Assembly: GCA_012931725.1 (NCBI GenBank)
Contig: CM022946.1
Span: 119,481,360 to 119,545,359, forward strand
Source: Litsea cubeba
Taxonomy: Eukaryota; Streptophyta; Magnoliopsida; Laurales; Lauraceae
DNA: 64,000 bases
Reading direction: 5' to 3'
Positions 1 through 10,853 of this stretch are shown in pieces. Positions within the stretch are counted from its first letter, which is position 1. The number at the start of each line of letters is the position of its first letter. The notes beneath the pieces were generated by a model, which was not told the DNA's origin, ran no database searches, and saw nothing but the letters and a program-made list of their open reading frames with translations. Made by a program: the position numbers and the translations under genes.

Positions 1-2531
1 GATGCAAAAAGCTACATGAAGTCGCAACCTGCCATAAATAGGCAATGCTACTTCCAAAAAATCAAATCTTGGCAGAATCAAACAAAAACTGCAAGATCCT
101 TCAAGACAGCCAAAAGAGGAGTACACAAGAAGTTTCGGGCCATTTCAAAATCATTTGGCCTAACTTAGCTTCTCCGGCAGCTGAAAAGGAGCTCCTGGCG
201 GCAAAAGCATTGGAGACGCCAAATCTTCGATCAGAGCCGATGGATGATCTCAAAATACATCCAAAAGGCTCCACATCAAGTTCCGAGTCAAACCGACAAC
301 GTTTGACCCTACATCAACCCTTGGACAGCTAAATCAAGCCTCTCGAAGGCGAGAACCACTGAGGCCATCAGTCATCAGATAGAGCACATGGACGGCTTCA
401 AAATGCTTACAAAGGGCTACACGTCAAATTTCAGGTCATTTCGACAACATTTGACCAGACTTTGACGCTCGGAAGCCAAATCAGGCCTCCCGGCGGCGAA
501 GCTCCCCGGGACTATGGTTTCCAAGACAGAGCCTATGGATCATCTTAAAATGACTCCAATAGGTTCCCTGTCAAATTTCAAGTCAATCGGACATCGGTTG
601 ACCGCACATCAAGCCGCGACATCTTCATCGCGATAAAAATAAGTCTACTGGTGATAGGACCCCAAACGGCTTCAAAACTCAAACAAAAGCCTATGGTTGG
701 TCTTATTTACTGCTCAGGAGGCTTCACCCCAAATTTCAGGTCATTCCGACATTGTTTGGCCCAGTTTCAGCTTCTGACGGAAAATCGGCAGCTCTGCACG
801 ACAAAGTCTTCGGCTTTCTCGGAAAATCGGAAACTTTGCAATCCAAAATGCAAGGATTCTCATCAAGTTTTCTACAGGGAAATCAGGCCAATAAATGATA
901 AAAAATGTCAAGAAAAATACAGAAGAAAAAAGAATCAAAAAACATAAAAAAACGGACGCAAAACGGGACAAAAAGGGGGAAAACCCCCCAGGGTCGCAGA
1001 CCCCTGCAACCCTGGCCCATGGTCGCTGGCGACCATGGGGCCTGGGATCGCCGGGTGGGCCCCGAAAACCCCTGTTTTTCATCATTTTTCGCGATTCGAA
1101 GCGTCCGACTCCTCAGATTTTCCAAAATTCATACTTTTGAGACACCAAATCCTTTGACATCTGTCAAAATCACTGGTCAATCATCAAGAGTATCAAAATC
1201 AACATTGATTGCTAACTGGTCAACCAAAAAAATGTGCTTTCTACCCGACCGATCGAGAAATCGACAGGACAGATGGCACCGACCCGCCGTTGGCAACTAA
1301 TACCTGAAGTTACATGGTCATCCGATGTCGATCTATATAAAGATCCATCGTTGTTCATCGCCAGAAGAATCCCAAAAGACGCGGCACGGCCTGCGACTTT
1401 TCAACTGCTTGGTGACCACTTAATGCGATTAATTGACTAGCTTTATTGCAGTCATTAATTCATTTCTTTGGATGGCCCAATCAGAAGCAAGCATCCGAGA
1501 GTTACAAGTCAATTGATTCATGGCATTTAACCCATGAAACTCCTCCCATCATGGTGATTAAAGGCGATTAAATGTCCTCAGTCTCCTCCGGCCAATCAGA
1601 AGCCAAGAAAAAGGAGTTACAAAATAAAGGAATTAAATCCTGTAACTCCTCCCATTATGCGGCTTAATGACAATAAAAGCCCATAAACTCTCCTAAATGG
1701 CTACCAAGAGCCTATAAATAGGAGAGCACTCCAAAGAAATCCAGATCGGAAAAAAACAAACAGAGATCCCTGATAAGAAAAAAGCACAGGAAATCCAGAG
1801 AAAGAAAGAGAGAAAACTCTGCTGAAAGTTCTGCACTGGCCACTACTACAAGGTGACAAAAGTCCCTTGTGGGGGTATTCCCCCCCATGGTCCTTGCCTT
1901 CTCCTTCTGCTTCCAATGGCTTAGACGTGGCTTTTCAGCCCGTCTACTTAGTTTTTTTATTGGATATAGGACCTCCTTTTGGTCTTTGTCCTCTAAAAAC
2001 CTGAGGTTATAGCCAAGCCAAGCGAATCAAGAGCATCCTCTGTTCTCATCTACATGGATGATGGCGAAGTCCACACATGGCTTGCGACTGTCAATCTGAA
2101 CGAGTCCCCCACAATCTCCTGAGAAGTTAGATCATCATTTTCTTGCTTTTCATTGTAGTTTTTATTTTTTCAAAAGAGACAAAAATCACAACTCTTGTCT
2201 TTCATTATTGATAAGAATTGTAAATCGGCTATAAACGCCAAAATCGGCTATAAATGCCAAAAAAATCGCCTTTCACGGCAAATCAAGAAAAATGTCTCTT
2301 TTCTTAAATATATGTGCAATGGAAAACTTGAAAGAAGTTGATTTCCTTTTTACTTGCGAAGGTCGATCTCCGGATCACTACTTGTAATTCCAAGTAAAAT
2401 AGAAAATCTGGCACACCCACACAAAAAAATATTGATGCACGCCTTTGCCCCCCGGTTACGAAAGGGTCGGACCCAAACGGACTCCCACGTCCGCCGACCT
2501 CGTTAGAACCGAGTAGAAGCGCGGTCCATCA
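1..2531 (+). repeat. Long Ty3-type LTR (probably Tat/Ogre-like), copy 1, left edge cut by window
   Basis: This LTR matches the sequence from 6505 onward and, in reverse, 52332-55059. By comparison with copy 2, whose 5' end TGTTGACACC is visible, about 34 bases of the start lie outside the window. It ends at GGTCCATCA (2531), the same point where the reverse copy ends; beyond it the two copies have unrelated flanks, which fixes the boundary. Full length is therefore about 2.56 kb. A TATA box (TATAAATA, 1713-1720) marks the promoter. No coding capacity is evident; open frames inside are not shared between copies. The LTR interrupts the 3' internal part of a SIRE-like copia element. Tat/Ogre lineage is inferred from LTR length and from the reverse copy's antisense PMD gene; no gypsy pol is visible. 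Confidence 0.8.
1713..1720 (+). promoter_or_regulatory. TATA box of Tat-like LTR copy 1
   Basis: TATAAATA in the context GAGCCTATAAATAGGAGAG. The same context occurs in copy 2 (8187-8194) and, reversed, in the minus copy (53195-53202). It is the most likely core promoter of this LTR family. Confidence 0.7.
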
Positions 2532-3019
2532 CCTTTGTTAACTGGTGCTACTAAAAGGTATTTTCCTTGTTTCATGTGTGTAGGTACTACTTGAAGAAAT
2601 TCCTACCCCTCTTCAATTGATACCTTTGCAATTTAATGTCAAAAGGGGAGAAAATTGAGAGAATAAGGGGGAGAGAATACTCAAGTTGAATGTCAAAGGG
2701 GGAGTTGCATGTCAAAGGGAGAGATTGCATATCTTACCAAATGGAGAGTGCATGATCAAAGGGGGAGAGTTGAAAGAAGAAAGCTTGGGAGCTGAAGAAG
2801 ATGCTTGGCCTAAAGAAAGGAAGATGAAAAGAAAGCTTGAAGAATATTCAAGCTCCAAGCATCAAGGAGAATGAAGAAAAAGAGCGAGAGCCCAAGACAA
2901 GTCAAAGGAGCATCCAAGAAGATCTCAAGCCTTGTCCAGCTTAGGAGGAGCTAAAGACTTTGTGTGAAGATTTAGTGTTGAGTAAGGTTTGCCATCAAAT
3001 TACAAAGGGGGAGATCGAT
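2532..3019 (+). mobile_element. 3' end of SIRE-like copia internal region with polypurine tracts
   Basis: This is the purine-rich, non-coding tail between pol and the 3' LTR of a SIRE-like element. Near-repeats of CAAAGGGGGAG occur about six times; the last (about 3003-3014) lies directly before the LTR start at 3020 and is the working polypurine tract. The Tat-like LTR ending at 2531 truncates the region on the left, so pol is not in the window. The inverted paralogue at 47732-49554 lacks this part because it is a solo LTR. Confidence 0.75.
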
Positions 3020-4844
3020 TGTTAGGAATTTTGTATATTGCAATTTGATGGATGCATCATTCATTTAAATCATCATTAGAAATCTCACACATGCATTGTT
3101 TTAGAAAATCTTGAAATCTTGATTTATACATGCATTGTTTTAAATCTTGTAAATCTTATGTTTCATGCATGTTTTGGTTTTAAACTTGGATGCATTTAGT
3201 TTGAAAAAGATCTTTTATAAATCAAGCTAGCCATTGTTTTTAAAGTTTCGAATCTTTTTTGGATTTTTATGTTTCATGATTTTAAAAACACTTAGATTGA
3301 TTTAAATCATGATTCCATGCTTGGCTTAATAACCCAAAAATCCCCACAAGAAAATACTTTGAAATGTGCAAAAGTTGGGATTTTGGTCAACTGTCGGTCA
3401 GCCTGTCGGTCAGGTGTCGGCTAACTGACCATGGACCGAACCTCCTTCGGTCAGCTGTCGGTTCGAATCCCAGAGAGCTTTAAATCCTGGATTTTGGGCT
3501 GTCGGTTAAGGTGTCGGTCACATGTAGGTTAACCGACAAGTCCAGTTCGGCTAACCGACAGTGTATTTCGGTCAGCAAATTCTCAAATATATGACCGTTG
3601 GCTTGTGACCGTTGGGGTGTCGGTTAACAACAGGTAGCCGTTGGGCATATTTTTCTATAAAATCAAGTTCATTCCAAAACCATTGTGAGTGACTGGAGAA
3701 GTCATTTTTGAGGTGTTCTAAGGCCAATCAAAGGGGAATGAACTAAGAAGGCTATTAGGTCTTTAGTGAAAGCTTAAGCTTGGATTAATGAAGTTAAATC
3801 ACAAGTAAGTTTTAGTTTTCTTAATCATATGTTTCATGCTTTGCTTAAATTATTGGTAAATGATTTTTAGCATGGTAACTATGATGTATTGAATTCATTA
3901 CCTTCATTCTATCTTTGATTTATGTTGTGATGAACTCTTTACTTTGATTCAATCCAAGTTTGTTTTAAAAACTTTATTAATCATGCTTTCTCAAAATCTT
4001 TGATTTCCTTTTTAGCATGATTCTTTCTCTTGGTTGAATCTTTCATTGTTGTTTTCATTCATTTGAATCTTAGTTAAACTTTTGCTTTTGAAAACAAAAT
4101 TGCACATGCATCACTTGATTAATCTTAAACATTTTCATACAACTTGTGATCTTTAGATTTTCATATCATTCACAAGTTTCTAGTTGTTCAAGTGATTTGC
4201 ATTTGACTTCAATCATATCTTTATATGCATTGAACTTTTAATTGCTTTAAGCATATTTTGATTGAGCTTATTTTTTAATTGATTGAAGTTTTTCACACAC
4301 ACACATCATGGGCATTCATCTTTGCATTTCATTGAGTGTTGTGTGAGTTGATTTTCAATTTCATATCCACCTAATTAGAGGCATTTTAATTGAGCTTAAA
4401 TTGTATCTCTTAGAGTGTTTTGTGAAGACACTTCCTTGAGAGAAAATCTCTCTTTGTAAAGGTTATTGCTTAGCCGAGAAAGTAAAGGTTATTATTAACC
4501 CTTGAAAAACAACATTGTAGAGGTTATTGCTTAGCCTTGGAAAGCATATTGTTAAGGTTATTGCTTAGCCTATTGAAAAGCATAGATAGTGGAAATCTGG
4601 TGGGGTGTTGGATCACAAGCCGGTAGTGGATGTAGGCATCGAGGCTGAACCACTATAAATGATTGTGTTATGGTGATTGCTATGTGGTCATTGTTTATTT
4701 AAGCTTCCGCATTTTGATTGTTAATCATCACAAGTGACTTGTTTATTTTAAAGGAAATTAAAATTGGTCATAATTGGTCATTAAAGTGTAGCTCACCCTA
4801 TTCAACCCCCCCCCCTCTCTAAAGGAAAGGATCCCGGACTTTCA
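3020..4844 (+). repeat. SIRE-like copia 3' LTR (type A)
   Basis: The LTR runs from TGTTAGGAATT to GGACTTTCA, 1825 bp, preceded by a polypurine tract and followed by GGAAC (4845-4849). GGAAC flanks both sides of the inverted paralogue at 47732-49554, so it is the target duplication of the original insertion into a Tork RNase H gene. U3 carries nine RCCGAC-type cores between 3393 and 3624, three AACGG-core sites at 3592-3645 and a TATA box at 3656. U5 contains imperfect repeats of GGTTATTGCTTAGCC (about 4455-4570) and a C-run near 4806-4815 that is conserved in the other SIRE-like LTRs here. Confidence 0.85.
3592..3663 (-). promoter_or_regulatory. Three MSA-type AACGG sites just upstream of LTR TATA (type A, plus arm)
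   Basis: Read on the minus strand, the sites are GCCAACGGTCA (3592-3602), CCCAACGGTCA (3606-3616) and CCCAACGGCTA (3635-3645). The second and third match the M-phase-specific activator consensus YCYAACGGYYA exactly; the first differs only at position 1. The TATA box TATAAAAT follows at 3656-3663 on the plus strand, ten bases after the last site. MSA elements are bound by R1R2R3-MYB (MYB3R) factors in plant B-type cyclin promoters. That they act here is inference. Confidence 0.6.
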
Positions 4845-5106
4845 GGAACTTGGTCTCACTCAAGAACAGTATGTGTTATTTTGTGATAACCAAAGAACTA
4901 TACACCTTGCGAAGAACTCCACTTTTCATGCGAGATCGAAACAAATCGATGTGAGGTATCATTGGATACGAGACACATTAGAGGCCAAAGAGTTGGAGCT
5001 CGAGAAAATACACACCGAAGACAATGGTTCGGATATGATGACAAAGGCACTTTCGAGAGAGAAGTTTGAGTTTTGTCGGCATCAGGCCGGCATGGATTCC
5101 ATTTGA
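4845..5106 (+). pseudogene. Tork-like copia RNase H C-terminal fragment (plus arm)
   Basis: After the GGAAC duplication an open frame (from 4873 if an ATG is taken) encodes the end of a copia RNase H, including CDNQRTIHLAKN, HARSKQIDVRYHWIRD and an end typical of Tnt1/Tork elements (DNGSDMMTKAL). The stop is at 5104-5106. The upstream part of this pol is missing because the SIRE-like element is inserted at 4845. The inverted paralogue (47426-47731) has the same fragment with a one-base deletion that shifts the frame. The RNase H is not functional alone. Confidence 0.8.
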
Positions 5107-5151
5107 GGAGTTAGTGTTGGAATCTCCCTCATTGGGCTGGAGGGGGCGATT

Positions 5152-6054
5152 TGTTGGGCCTAGATCCAGCCCAATAAGGGCTTATTTTGGAGTTTATGTG
5201 TTACTCGAGGGGCAATATGGTCTTTCTAGATCTTAGCACATCTTCATTTTGAAGCCCTACATTTGGTAGATAGTAAGGCCATGTTTGGTATCTCTACTCT
5301 TTTTTCTGACGGACGCAGTAAAAGTAGATCCATAAAAAAAAGAGCTATATAAAGAAGAGGCCAAAGCTCTATTTTTCAGCTGCCCACTTTTTGAGCATTT
5401 GGATTTTAGAGGTTTTGCCTCTAAATGTCTAAAACGGACAGAGGCCAGAATGTTGTGCCAAATGCTCTTATTTTCATAACCTCTGTCCGCTTTAGATAAT
5501 TAGACAAGTAGAGGCTGGAAATAGAGGTGCCAAACATGGGCTAAGACACCCAAGAGAGAGAGAGATAGTGTGCAGAAATTCGCTGGAAAAGAGGCTCCGT
5601 GCAGCAGTTTTCAAACCGACGATCGGAGGTCGATCCGCGGTCTGATTGGGCTGATTTTTTTGTCAGCAGGTTCATGACTCATTGATCTACATTCTGAACG
5701 ATTGATTTATGACTGCTCTCTACATCAGGTTTCTATGTCCGTTTCAGAGGACATTTTTTTTTGTGAGATCTTCACCATTTCTCTCTTATTGCTTTTGTCA
5801 TTTTCTTTATCTTCACTTATATTTTGTGGATTCCATTGTTGTTGGAGTTGAGGAGGTTTTGTACCTTGTTGGTGTTAGGTTTAGTACCTAAACATTATAG
5901 TGATGATTTGGGTGGACTTTGAGAAAGGTCTCGTGGTTTTTATCCTTCTCTTTGAGGGAGTTTTCCACATAATAAAATTGTCTTGGATTGATTGGTGATA
6001 CTTTATTTGTGGTTTGCATATTCTTCCATTGCGTGTGTCCAATTGTTCCTCACA
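5152..6054 (+). repeat. Tork-like copia 3' LTR (plus arm)
   Basis: The tract GGAGGGGGCGATT directly precedes TGTTGGGCC at 5152 and serves as polypurine tract and LTR start. The right end is placed at CCTCACA (6054). It is less certain, because both paralogues share the flank beyond it and no second LTR is available for comparison. The LTR contains a 265-bp MITE (5277-5541). The inverted paralogue is at 46516-47425, where the first bases have mutated to TATTGGGC. Confidence 0.65.
5277..5541. mobile_element. Tourist-type MITE inside Tork-like LTR (plus arm)
   Basis: The element is 265 bp, with terminal inverted repeats GGCCATGTTTGG / GCCCATGTTTGG and a TAA duplication on each side (5274-5276 and 5542-5544), the pattern of PIF/Harbinger-derived MITEs. 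It includes TATATAAA (5346-5353). The same insertion, also 265 bp with TTA/TTA (reverse of TAA), is at 47037-47301 in the inverted paralogue, so it pre-dates the duplication of the two arms. Confidence 0.75.
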
Positions 6055-6470
6055 GGTTCACTCAAGGGGAAAAAGGTGTTTGTTGTTTCCAAGCCTTTCC
6101 CAACAAAATTGGGAAGAGATGATAAGATGTTCCTCTAATAGTCTCAAGGCTGGGTATACAAGCATGAAAAAAATTGAGTTTATTTTTTATATGTTCTGTG
6201 AGAGACTGATTGTTTAATATGTACTACAGTTTTTTGTTATGTTTAATATGCTATGTTAATTGAACACATGTAAGGTTTTCTAATTGAGTGATGTGCGTTC
6301 CTTTTAATTTGTTCATTGATCTTGACAATGTTTATGCTTAAGATATCATTTTTTATTTTTATTTTTTCCTCTTCTAATTGAACCTCAACTAGCCATGAGT
6401 AGAATGCCAAACACCGAATGCACTGGAAATCTCATAGCATGCACTTGAAATCTCATAGCATGTTATACAT
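6055..6470. other. Flank of the Tork-like LTR, shared by both inverted arms; no gene seen
   Basis: This AT-rich stretch is also present, inverted, at 46100-46515. A short direct repeat around TCTCATAGCATG lies near 6430-6462. It may be the original insertion-site DNA of the Tork-like element. Homology to the other arm stops at 6469, where the next Tat-like LTR begins. Open frames are short and shared with nothing recognisable. Confidence 0.5.
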
Positions 6471-8457
6471 TGTTGACACCAAAAATGTCACTTTGCCTCT
6501 TCAAGATCCAAAGAGCTACATGAAGTCGCAACCTGCCATAAATAGGCAATGCTACTTCCAAAAATCAAATCTTGTCAGAATCAAACAAAAACTGCAAGAT
6601 TCTTCAAGACAGCCAAAAGAGGAGTACACAAGAAGTTTCGGGCCATTTCAAAATGATTTGGCCTAACTTCGCTTCTCCGACAGCCGAAAAGGAGCTCTCG
6701 GCGGCAAAAGCATCGGAGACACCAAATCTTCGATCAGAGCCGATGGATGGCCTCAAAATACTTCCAAAAGGCTCCACGTCAAGTTCCGAGTCAAACCGAC
6801 AACGTTTGACCCTACATCAACCCTCGAACAGCTAAATCAAGCCTCTCGGCGGCAAGAACGACCGAGGCCATTACTCATCAGATAGAGCACATGGACGGCT
6901 TCAAAATGCTTATAAAGGGCTACACGTCAAATTTCAGGTCATTTCGACAACATTTGACCATAGTTTGACGCTCGGAAGCCAAATCAGGCCTCTCGGCGGC
7001 AAAGCTCTCTGGAACCATGGTTTCCAAGACAGAGCCTATGGATCATCTTAAATTGACTCCAATAGGTTCCCTGTCAAATTTCAAGTCAATCGGACATCGG
7101 TTGACCGCACATCAAACCGCGACATCTTCATCGCGACAAAAGCAAGTCTACTGGTAATAGGACCTCAAACGGCTTCAAAACTCAATCAAAAGCCTATGGT
7201 TGGTCTTATTTATTGCTCAGGAGGCTTCACACCAAATTTCAGGTCATTCCGACATCGTTTGACCCAGTTTCAGCTTCTGACGGAAAATCGGCAGCTCTGC
7301 GCGACAAAGTCTTCGGCTTTCTCAGGAAATTGGAAACTTTGCAAAATAAATGCAAGGATTCTCATCAGGTTTCCTACAAAGAAATCAGGCCAATAAATGG
7401 TCAAAATGTCAAGGAAAAATACAGAAGAAAAAAGAATCGAAAAACAGCAAAAACGAACACAAAACGAGACACAAAGGGGGGAAAACCCCCCCAGGGTCGC
7501 CGGCGACCTTGGAGCCCGGGGTCGCCGGGAAGGCCCCGGAAACCCCGGTTTTCGCCGTTTTTTAGCGATTCGAAGCGCCCAGCCTCTGGTACTTTCCAAA
7601 ATTCATGCTTTTGAGACACCAAGTCCTCTGACATCCGTCCAAAACACGGGTCAATCATCAAGAGTATCGAAAACAATATTGATCGCCACCCGGTCAACAA
7701 AAAAAAAGTGTGCTTTCTACCCGACCGATCGAGAAATCGACAGGACAGATGGCACCGACCCGCTGTTGGCAACAAACACCTGAAATTACATGGTCATCTG
7801 ATGTCGATCTACATGAAGATCCATCGATGATCATCGCCAGAAGAATCCCAAAAGACACTGCACGGCCCGCGACTCTTCAACTGCTCGGCGACCACTTAAT
7901 GCGATTAATTGACTAGCTTTATTACAGTCATTAATCCATTTCTTTGGACGGCCCAATCAGAAGCAAGCATTCGGGAGTTACAAGTCAAGAGATTCATAGC
8001 ATTTAACCCATGAAACTCCTCCCATCATGGCGATTAAAGGCGATTAAATGCCCTCAATCTCCTCCGGCCAATCAGAAGCCAAGAAAAAGGAGTTACAAAT
8101 AAAGAATTCAATTCTGTAACTCCTCCCTTATGTAGCTTTATGACAATCAAAGCTCATAAATCCTCCTAAATGGCCACCTAAAAGCCTATAAATAGGAGAG
8201 CTCTCCAAGAAGAAAGGATCATCACAAGGAAAGCACAAACACACAGACAGACAAAGCACAGAAATCCAGAGAAAGAAAAAAGAGAGAAAACTCTGCGGAA
8301 GTTCTACACCGACCACCACAACAAGGTGACAAAAGTCCCTTGGGGGGTACTCCCCCCCAAGGTCCTTGCCTTCTCCTTCTGCCGCCAATGGCTTAGATGT
8401 GGCTTTTCAGCCCGTCTACTCGGCTTTTCATTGGACATGGACCTTCTTTTGGTCGTT
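6471..8457 (+). repeat. Tat-like LTR, copy 2, running into the assembly gap
   Basis: This copy preserves the LTR 5' end TGTTGACACC at 6471, inserted after the sequence GTTATACAT, whose counterpart at 46100-46107 is uninterrupted in the other arm. It is colinear with copy 1 up to about copy-1 position 1986, then enters 100 Ns. Roughly 545 bp of LTR plus any internal region are missing from the assembly. A TATA box is at 8187-8194. It is the empty-site comparison with the inverted arm that gives this LTR start exactly. Confidence 0.85.
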
Positions 8458-8557
8458 NNNNNNNNNNNNNNNNNNNNNNNNNNNNNNNNNNNNNNNNNNN
8501 NNNNNNNNNNNNNNNNNNNNNNNNNNNNNNNNNNNNNNNNNNNNNNNNNNNNNNNNN
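8458..8557. other. Assembly gap (100 N)
   Basis: Exactly 100 N bases, a conventional gap of unknown size. It falls inside a repeated LTR, and the sequence at 8558 is not the expected continuation of that LTR. Order, orientation and distance across this point are not proven by the sequence. Confidence 0.99.
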
Positions 8558-8741
8558 ATGTCATTTACTATATAAGGATATTAATAAGAAGTCTTACATT
8601 TTGAAAATGACATAAACATGACCATCCATAAACTGAAAGTAGAAGTTTAAATAACAAAATCCAGCCTTCTTCCAATACAAAATACACCACCAATAATACA
8701 CCAATCTAAACACAAAATGTGGTGACATGGAAAGTTAGATC

Positions 8742-9950
8742 CTAATCAGACTCTGGAGATGGAGGTGATGGAGATGGTGATCTAGCAACGTCATCTCTTC
8801 TGCAGCTCTTTGAGATCCTGGAGAGATATTTGAACAGTTTGTTGATGGTCTTCGATTGTTTCTTCTGTTTTCTTTTCAAGTAGGCTATATCTCTCTCCAT
8901 AGTTGCTTGCCAGTCAGAGGATGTGCCAGGGGTAGAAGGACCAGCAGTCTGCCTTGAAGATGAAGCACGAGCAGGAGGAGGTGGAGATCTAGGTATCTCC
9001 TGTCTCAAAGGAGGCTCTTGTGCTAATGGAGGATCATCTGCTATAGGGATATGAGGATTTGGAATGAGATTCATTTGATTCAGATTGGTTATTGAGAATG
9101 GAGCTTTGAAAATGGAGCTTTTCTCCAGTGGGTATAGGAATACGAAACTGAAGAGCAATCTGAGTCATCAAGTATCCATACGAATGGCATTCTTTTGTGC
9201 CAATGAGTTTCGAAACTTGATAATTGTATGGCAGATGAGTGAGGGTAGACAGATGGGAGTGCCAGTTACTACCTTGGATAGGATACTAACCATGAAAGCT
9301 GTAAGCTCAGTCCTATTTCCACCTCTAGGATATACATTGTAAGTGAAAAGATTGTGAATAATCCTATTGATTGGAATTAGGGAACTAATGGTTAGATGAT
9401 GTTTCTTTTGATCCCATGGACAGTTGAAGCCACATATGTCAATGGTGGCTTTGATCCTCTCATCCTCCGAAGGAGTATCAGTCACATACGTTACTCCCGT
9501 AGGAGCACAAGGAATCCCCATTATCAGTCCTATTCTTTGGGGTGTGAACACTTCATCTCTATCCATAAAGGAAATGGTAAAAGAACAAGCATTGATAGAG
9601 TCATTTGTGCTTGTGATAGATGCATACAAGAATTTGACTATAGAAGGGTATGCAATATCACCCCAAAGAAGTATCCTCTCCCAACCCACTTGACCAAGCA
9701 CATTGATCAAGTCGAAACCCATGGAAGTAATCTTTTCCACGATAGTACTCCTTTCTACTACAACATTCCTCCTTTGAAGACTTTGTAAGATATTTGAGTC
9801 AAGTCTCAAATTGGTTGAAGGAGGAGGGGGTGACGGAGATGAGCTTTCATTCCCACTATCTTCTATTGGTCTGCTAGAAGAGGCTGTGGCCTTTCCCATC
9901 TTTATAGGGCGCCTAGGAGTAGCCTTCTTGGTTCTAGGAGGCATTTTCAC
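8742..9950 (-). pseudogene. Plant-transposon protein (PF20167-like), frameshifted
   Basis: The N-terminal open frame (9950 to 9168) starts with a basic and Ser/Pro-rich tract, then a domain resembling the putative plant transposon protein family. Cues are YPSIVKFLYASI, a FTPQRIGLIMGIP segment and an INRIIHNLF segment. It stops at 9168-9170, but the next frame immediately continues sensibly with YLMTQIALQFRIPIPTG, and the third frame carries a Pro-rich, basic C-terminus down to 8742. At least two indels (near 9175 and near 9130) have therefore broken it. Such ORFs are usually carried by large Ty3-type or LARD elements. Its function is unknown. No termini of a carrying element are visible on either side; the gap is at 8557. 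Family assignment is from pattern memory and is moderate. Confidence 0.55.
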
Positions 9951-10853
9951 AGATACTTGGTGTGCACAGTGGGGATATGATAGAAAGATTTGAAATTTTA
10001 GAGAATGATTGTGGACTAAGATGTAGGAAGATTGAATTCAATGTTACCTGAATCAAACTTGGAAAGGGAACAAGAACAGATGATCAAATCTGAATGTGGC
10101 ACATGAGGTTGGGTTTCTCAAAACAGCCCATTGCAGTCGACTGTGAACATCAAATGGTTTGGAGATCTTGACTTGATGATGGCTTAAAGGCTTATTTTGA
10201 CAATGATTTCTCAAATCACATAGAGCTTGCAGAGAGTCTTCAAACTACTAAACCAACTCCCAGATGGACTGCTGCCGAACCAACCAAGAACCAGCGATGT
10301 ACAGATGAAGCAATGCCAATAGAGTTTTGCTTGGAGATGGATTTTTCGAAAATCTATGTCAGTAATGGTCTTGATCTTCAGCCTTGAAGGAGAGTTGCAA
10401 GCAGGGAGAAGTTGAAAAAGCCCTAGGTTCGTTGATGAAGGGGAAGAACAGAACAGACGAAGGAGATTCTGCGCGCAGGGTTTTTAACGAGCCACTGCTT
10501 CATCGGTCCACCGATGACTTAAGTATCGGTCGACCGATAGATGTAGAAAAGTGGACTAATCCACTGAATTAGCCTTCTTAGCTAATGATCATTGCTTAGA
10601 GTGTTTTATGATTGATTTAACTTATGAAGAACAATTTTTAGATCATAAAAATTTTAGATTCAAATTGATCAAACACATGCATTTTAATATCAAGTACCTT
10701 TTGGGTTCAATAATGCATTATCAAAAATTAATTTACAAACAATTTGAAATTCTAAACATATAGAGAATACCTAGAACGTTTGAACCATTTAGACTTGGAC
10801 CAACTAGACATATAACTTATGAGAATGGGTTGGTCTAATCTAATTACTAGGTC
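9951..10853. other. Unassigned TE-derived sequence, no intact gene
   Basis: The stretch contains the leader of the minus-strand transposon-protein pseudogene and then AT-rich sequence up to the SIRE-like gag tail. At 10502-10547 there is a pair of palindrome-like blocks, TCGGTCCACCGA and ATCGGTCGACCGAT, of the same type as in the LTR U3 regions elsewhere in the window. The expected protease of the adjacent SIRE-like element is not found here, so a deletion or another insertion boundary lies between about 10575 and 10853. Confidence 0.4.

Noticed and set aside
741..1125. Overlapping 80-131-codon frames in the Tat-like LTR
   Set aside because: They are not preserved between the three LTR copies and overlap on both strands; LTRs of this type are non-coding.
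2686..2874. 62-codon frame near the SIRE-like polypurine tract
   Set aside because: Falls in the purine-rich non-coding tail; codons follow the repeated GGGGGAG tracts.
8304..8615. Open frames crossing the N run
   Set aside because: They exist only because N codons read as X; no information.
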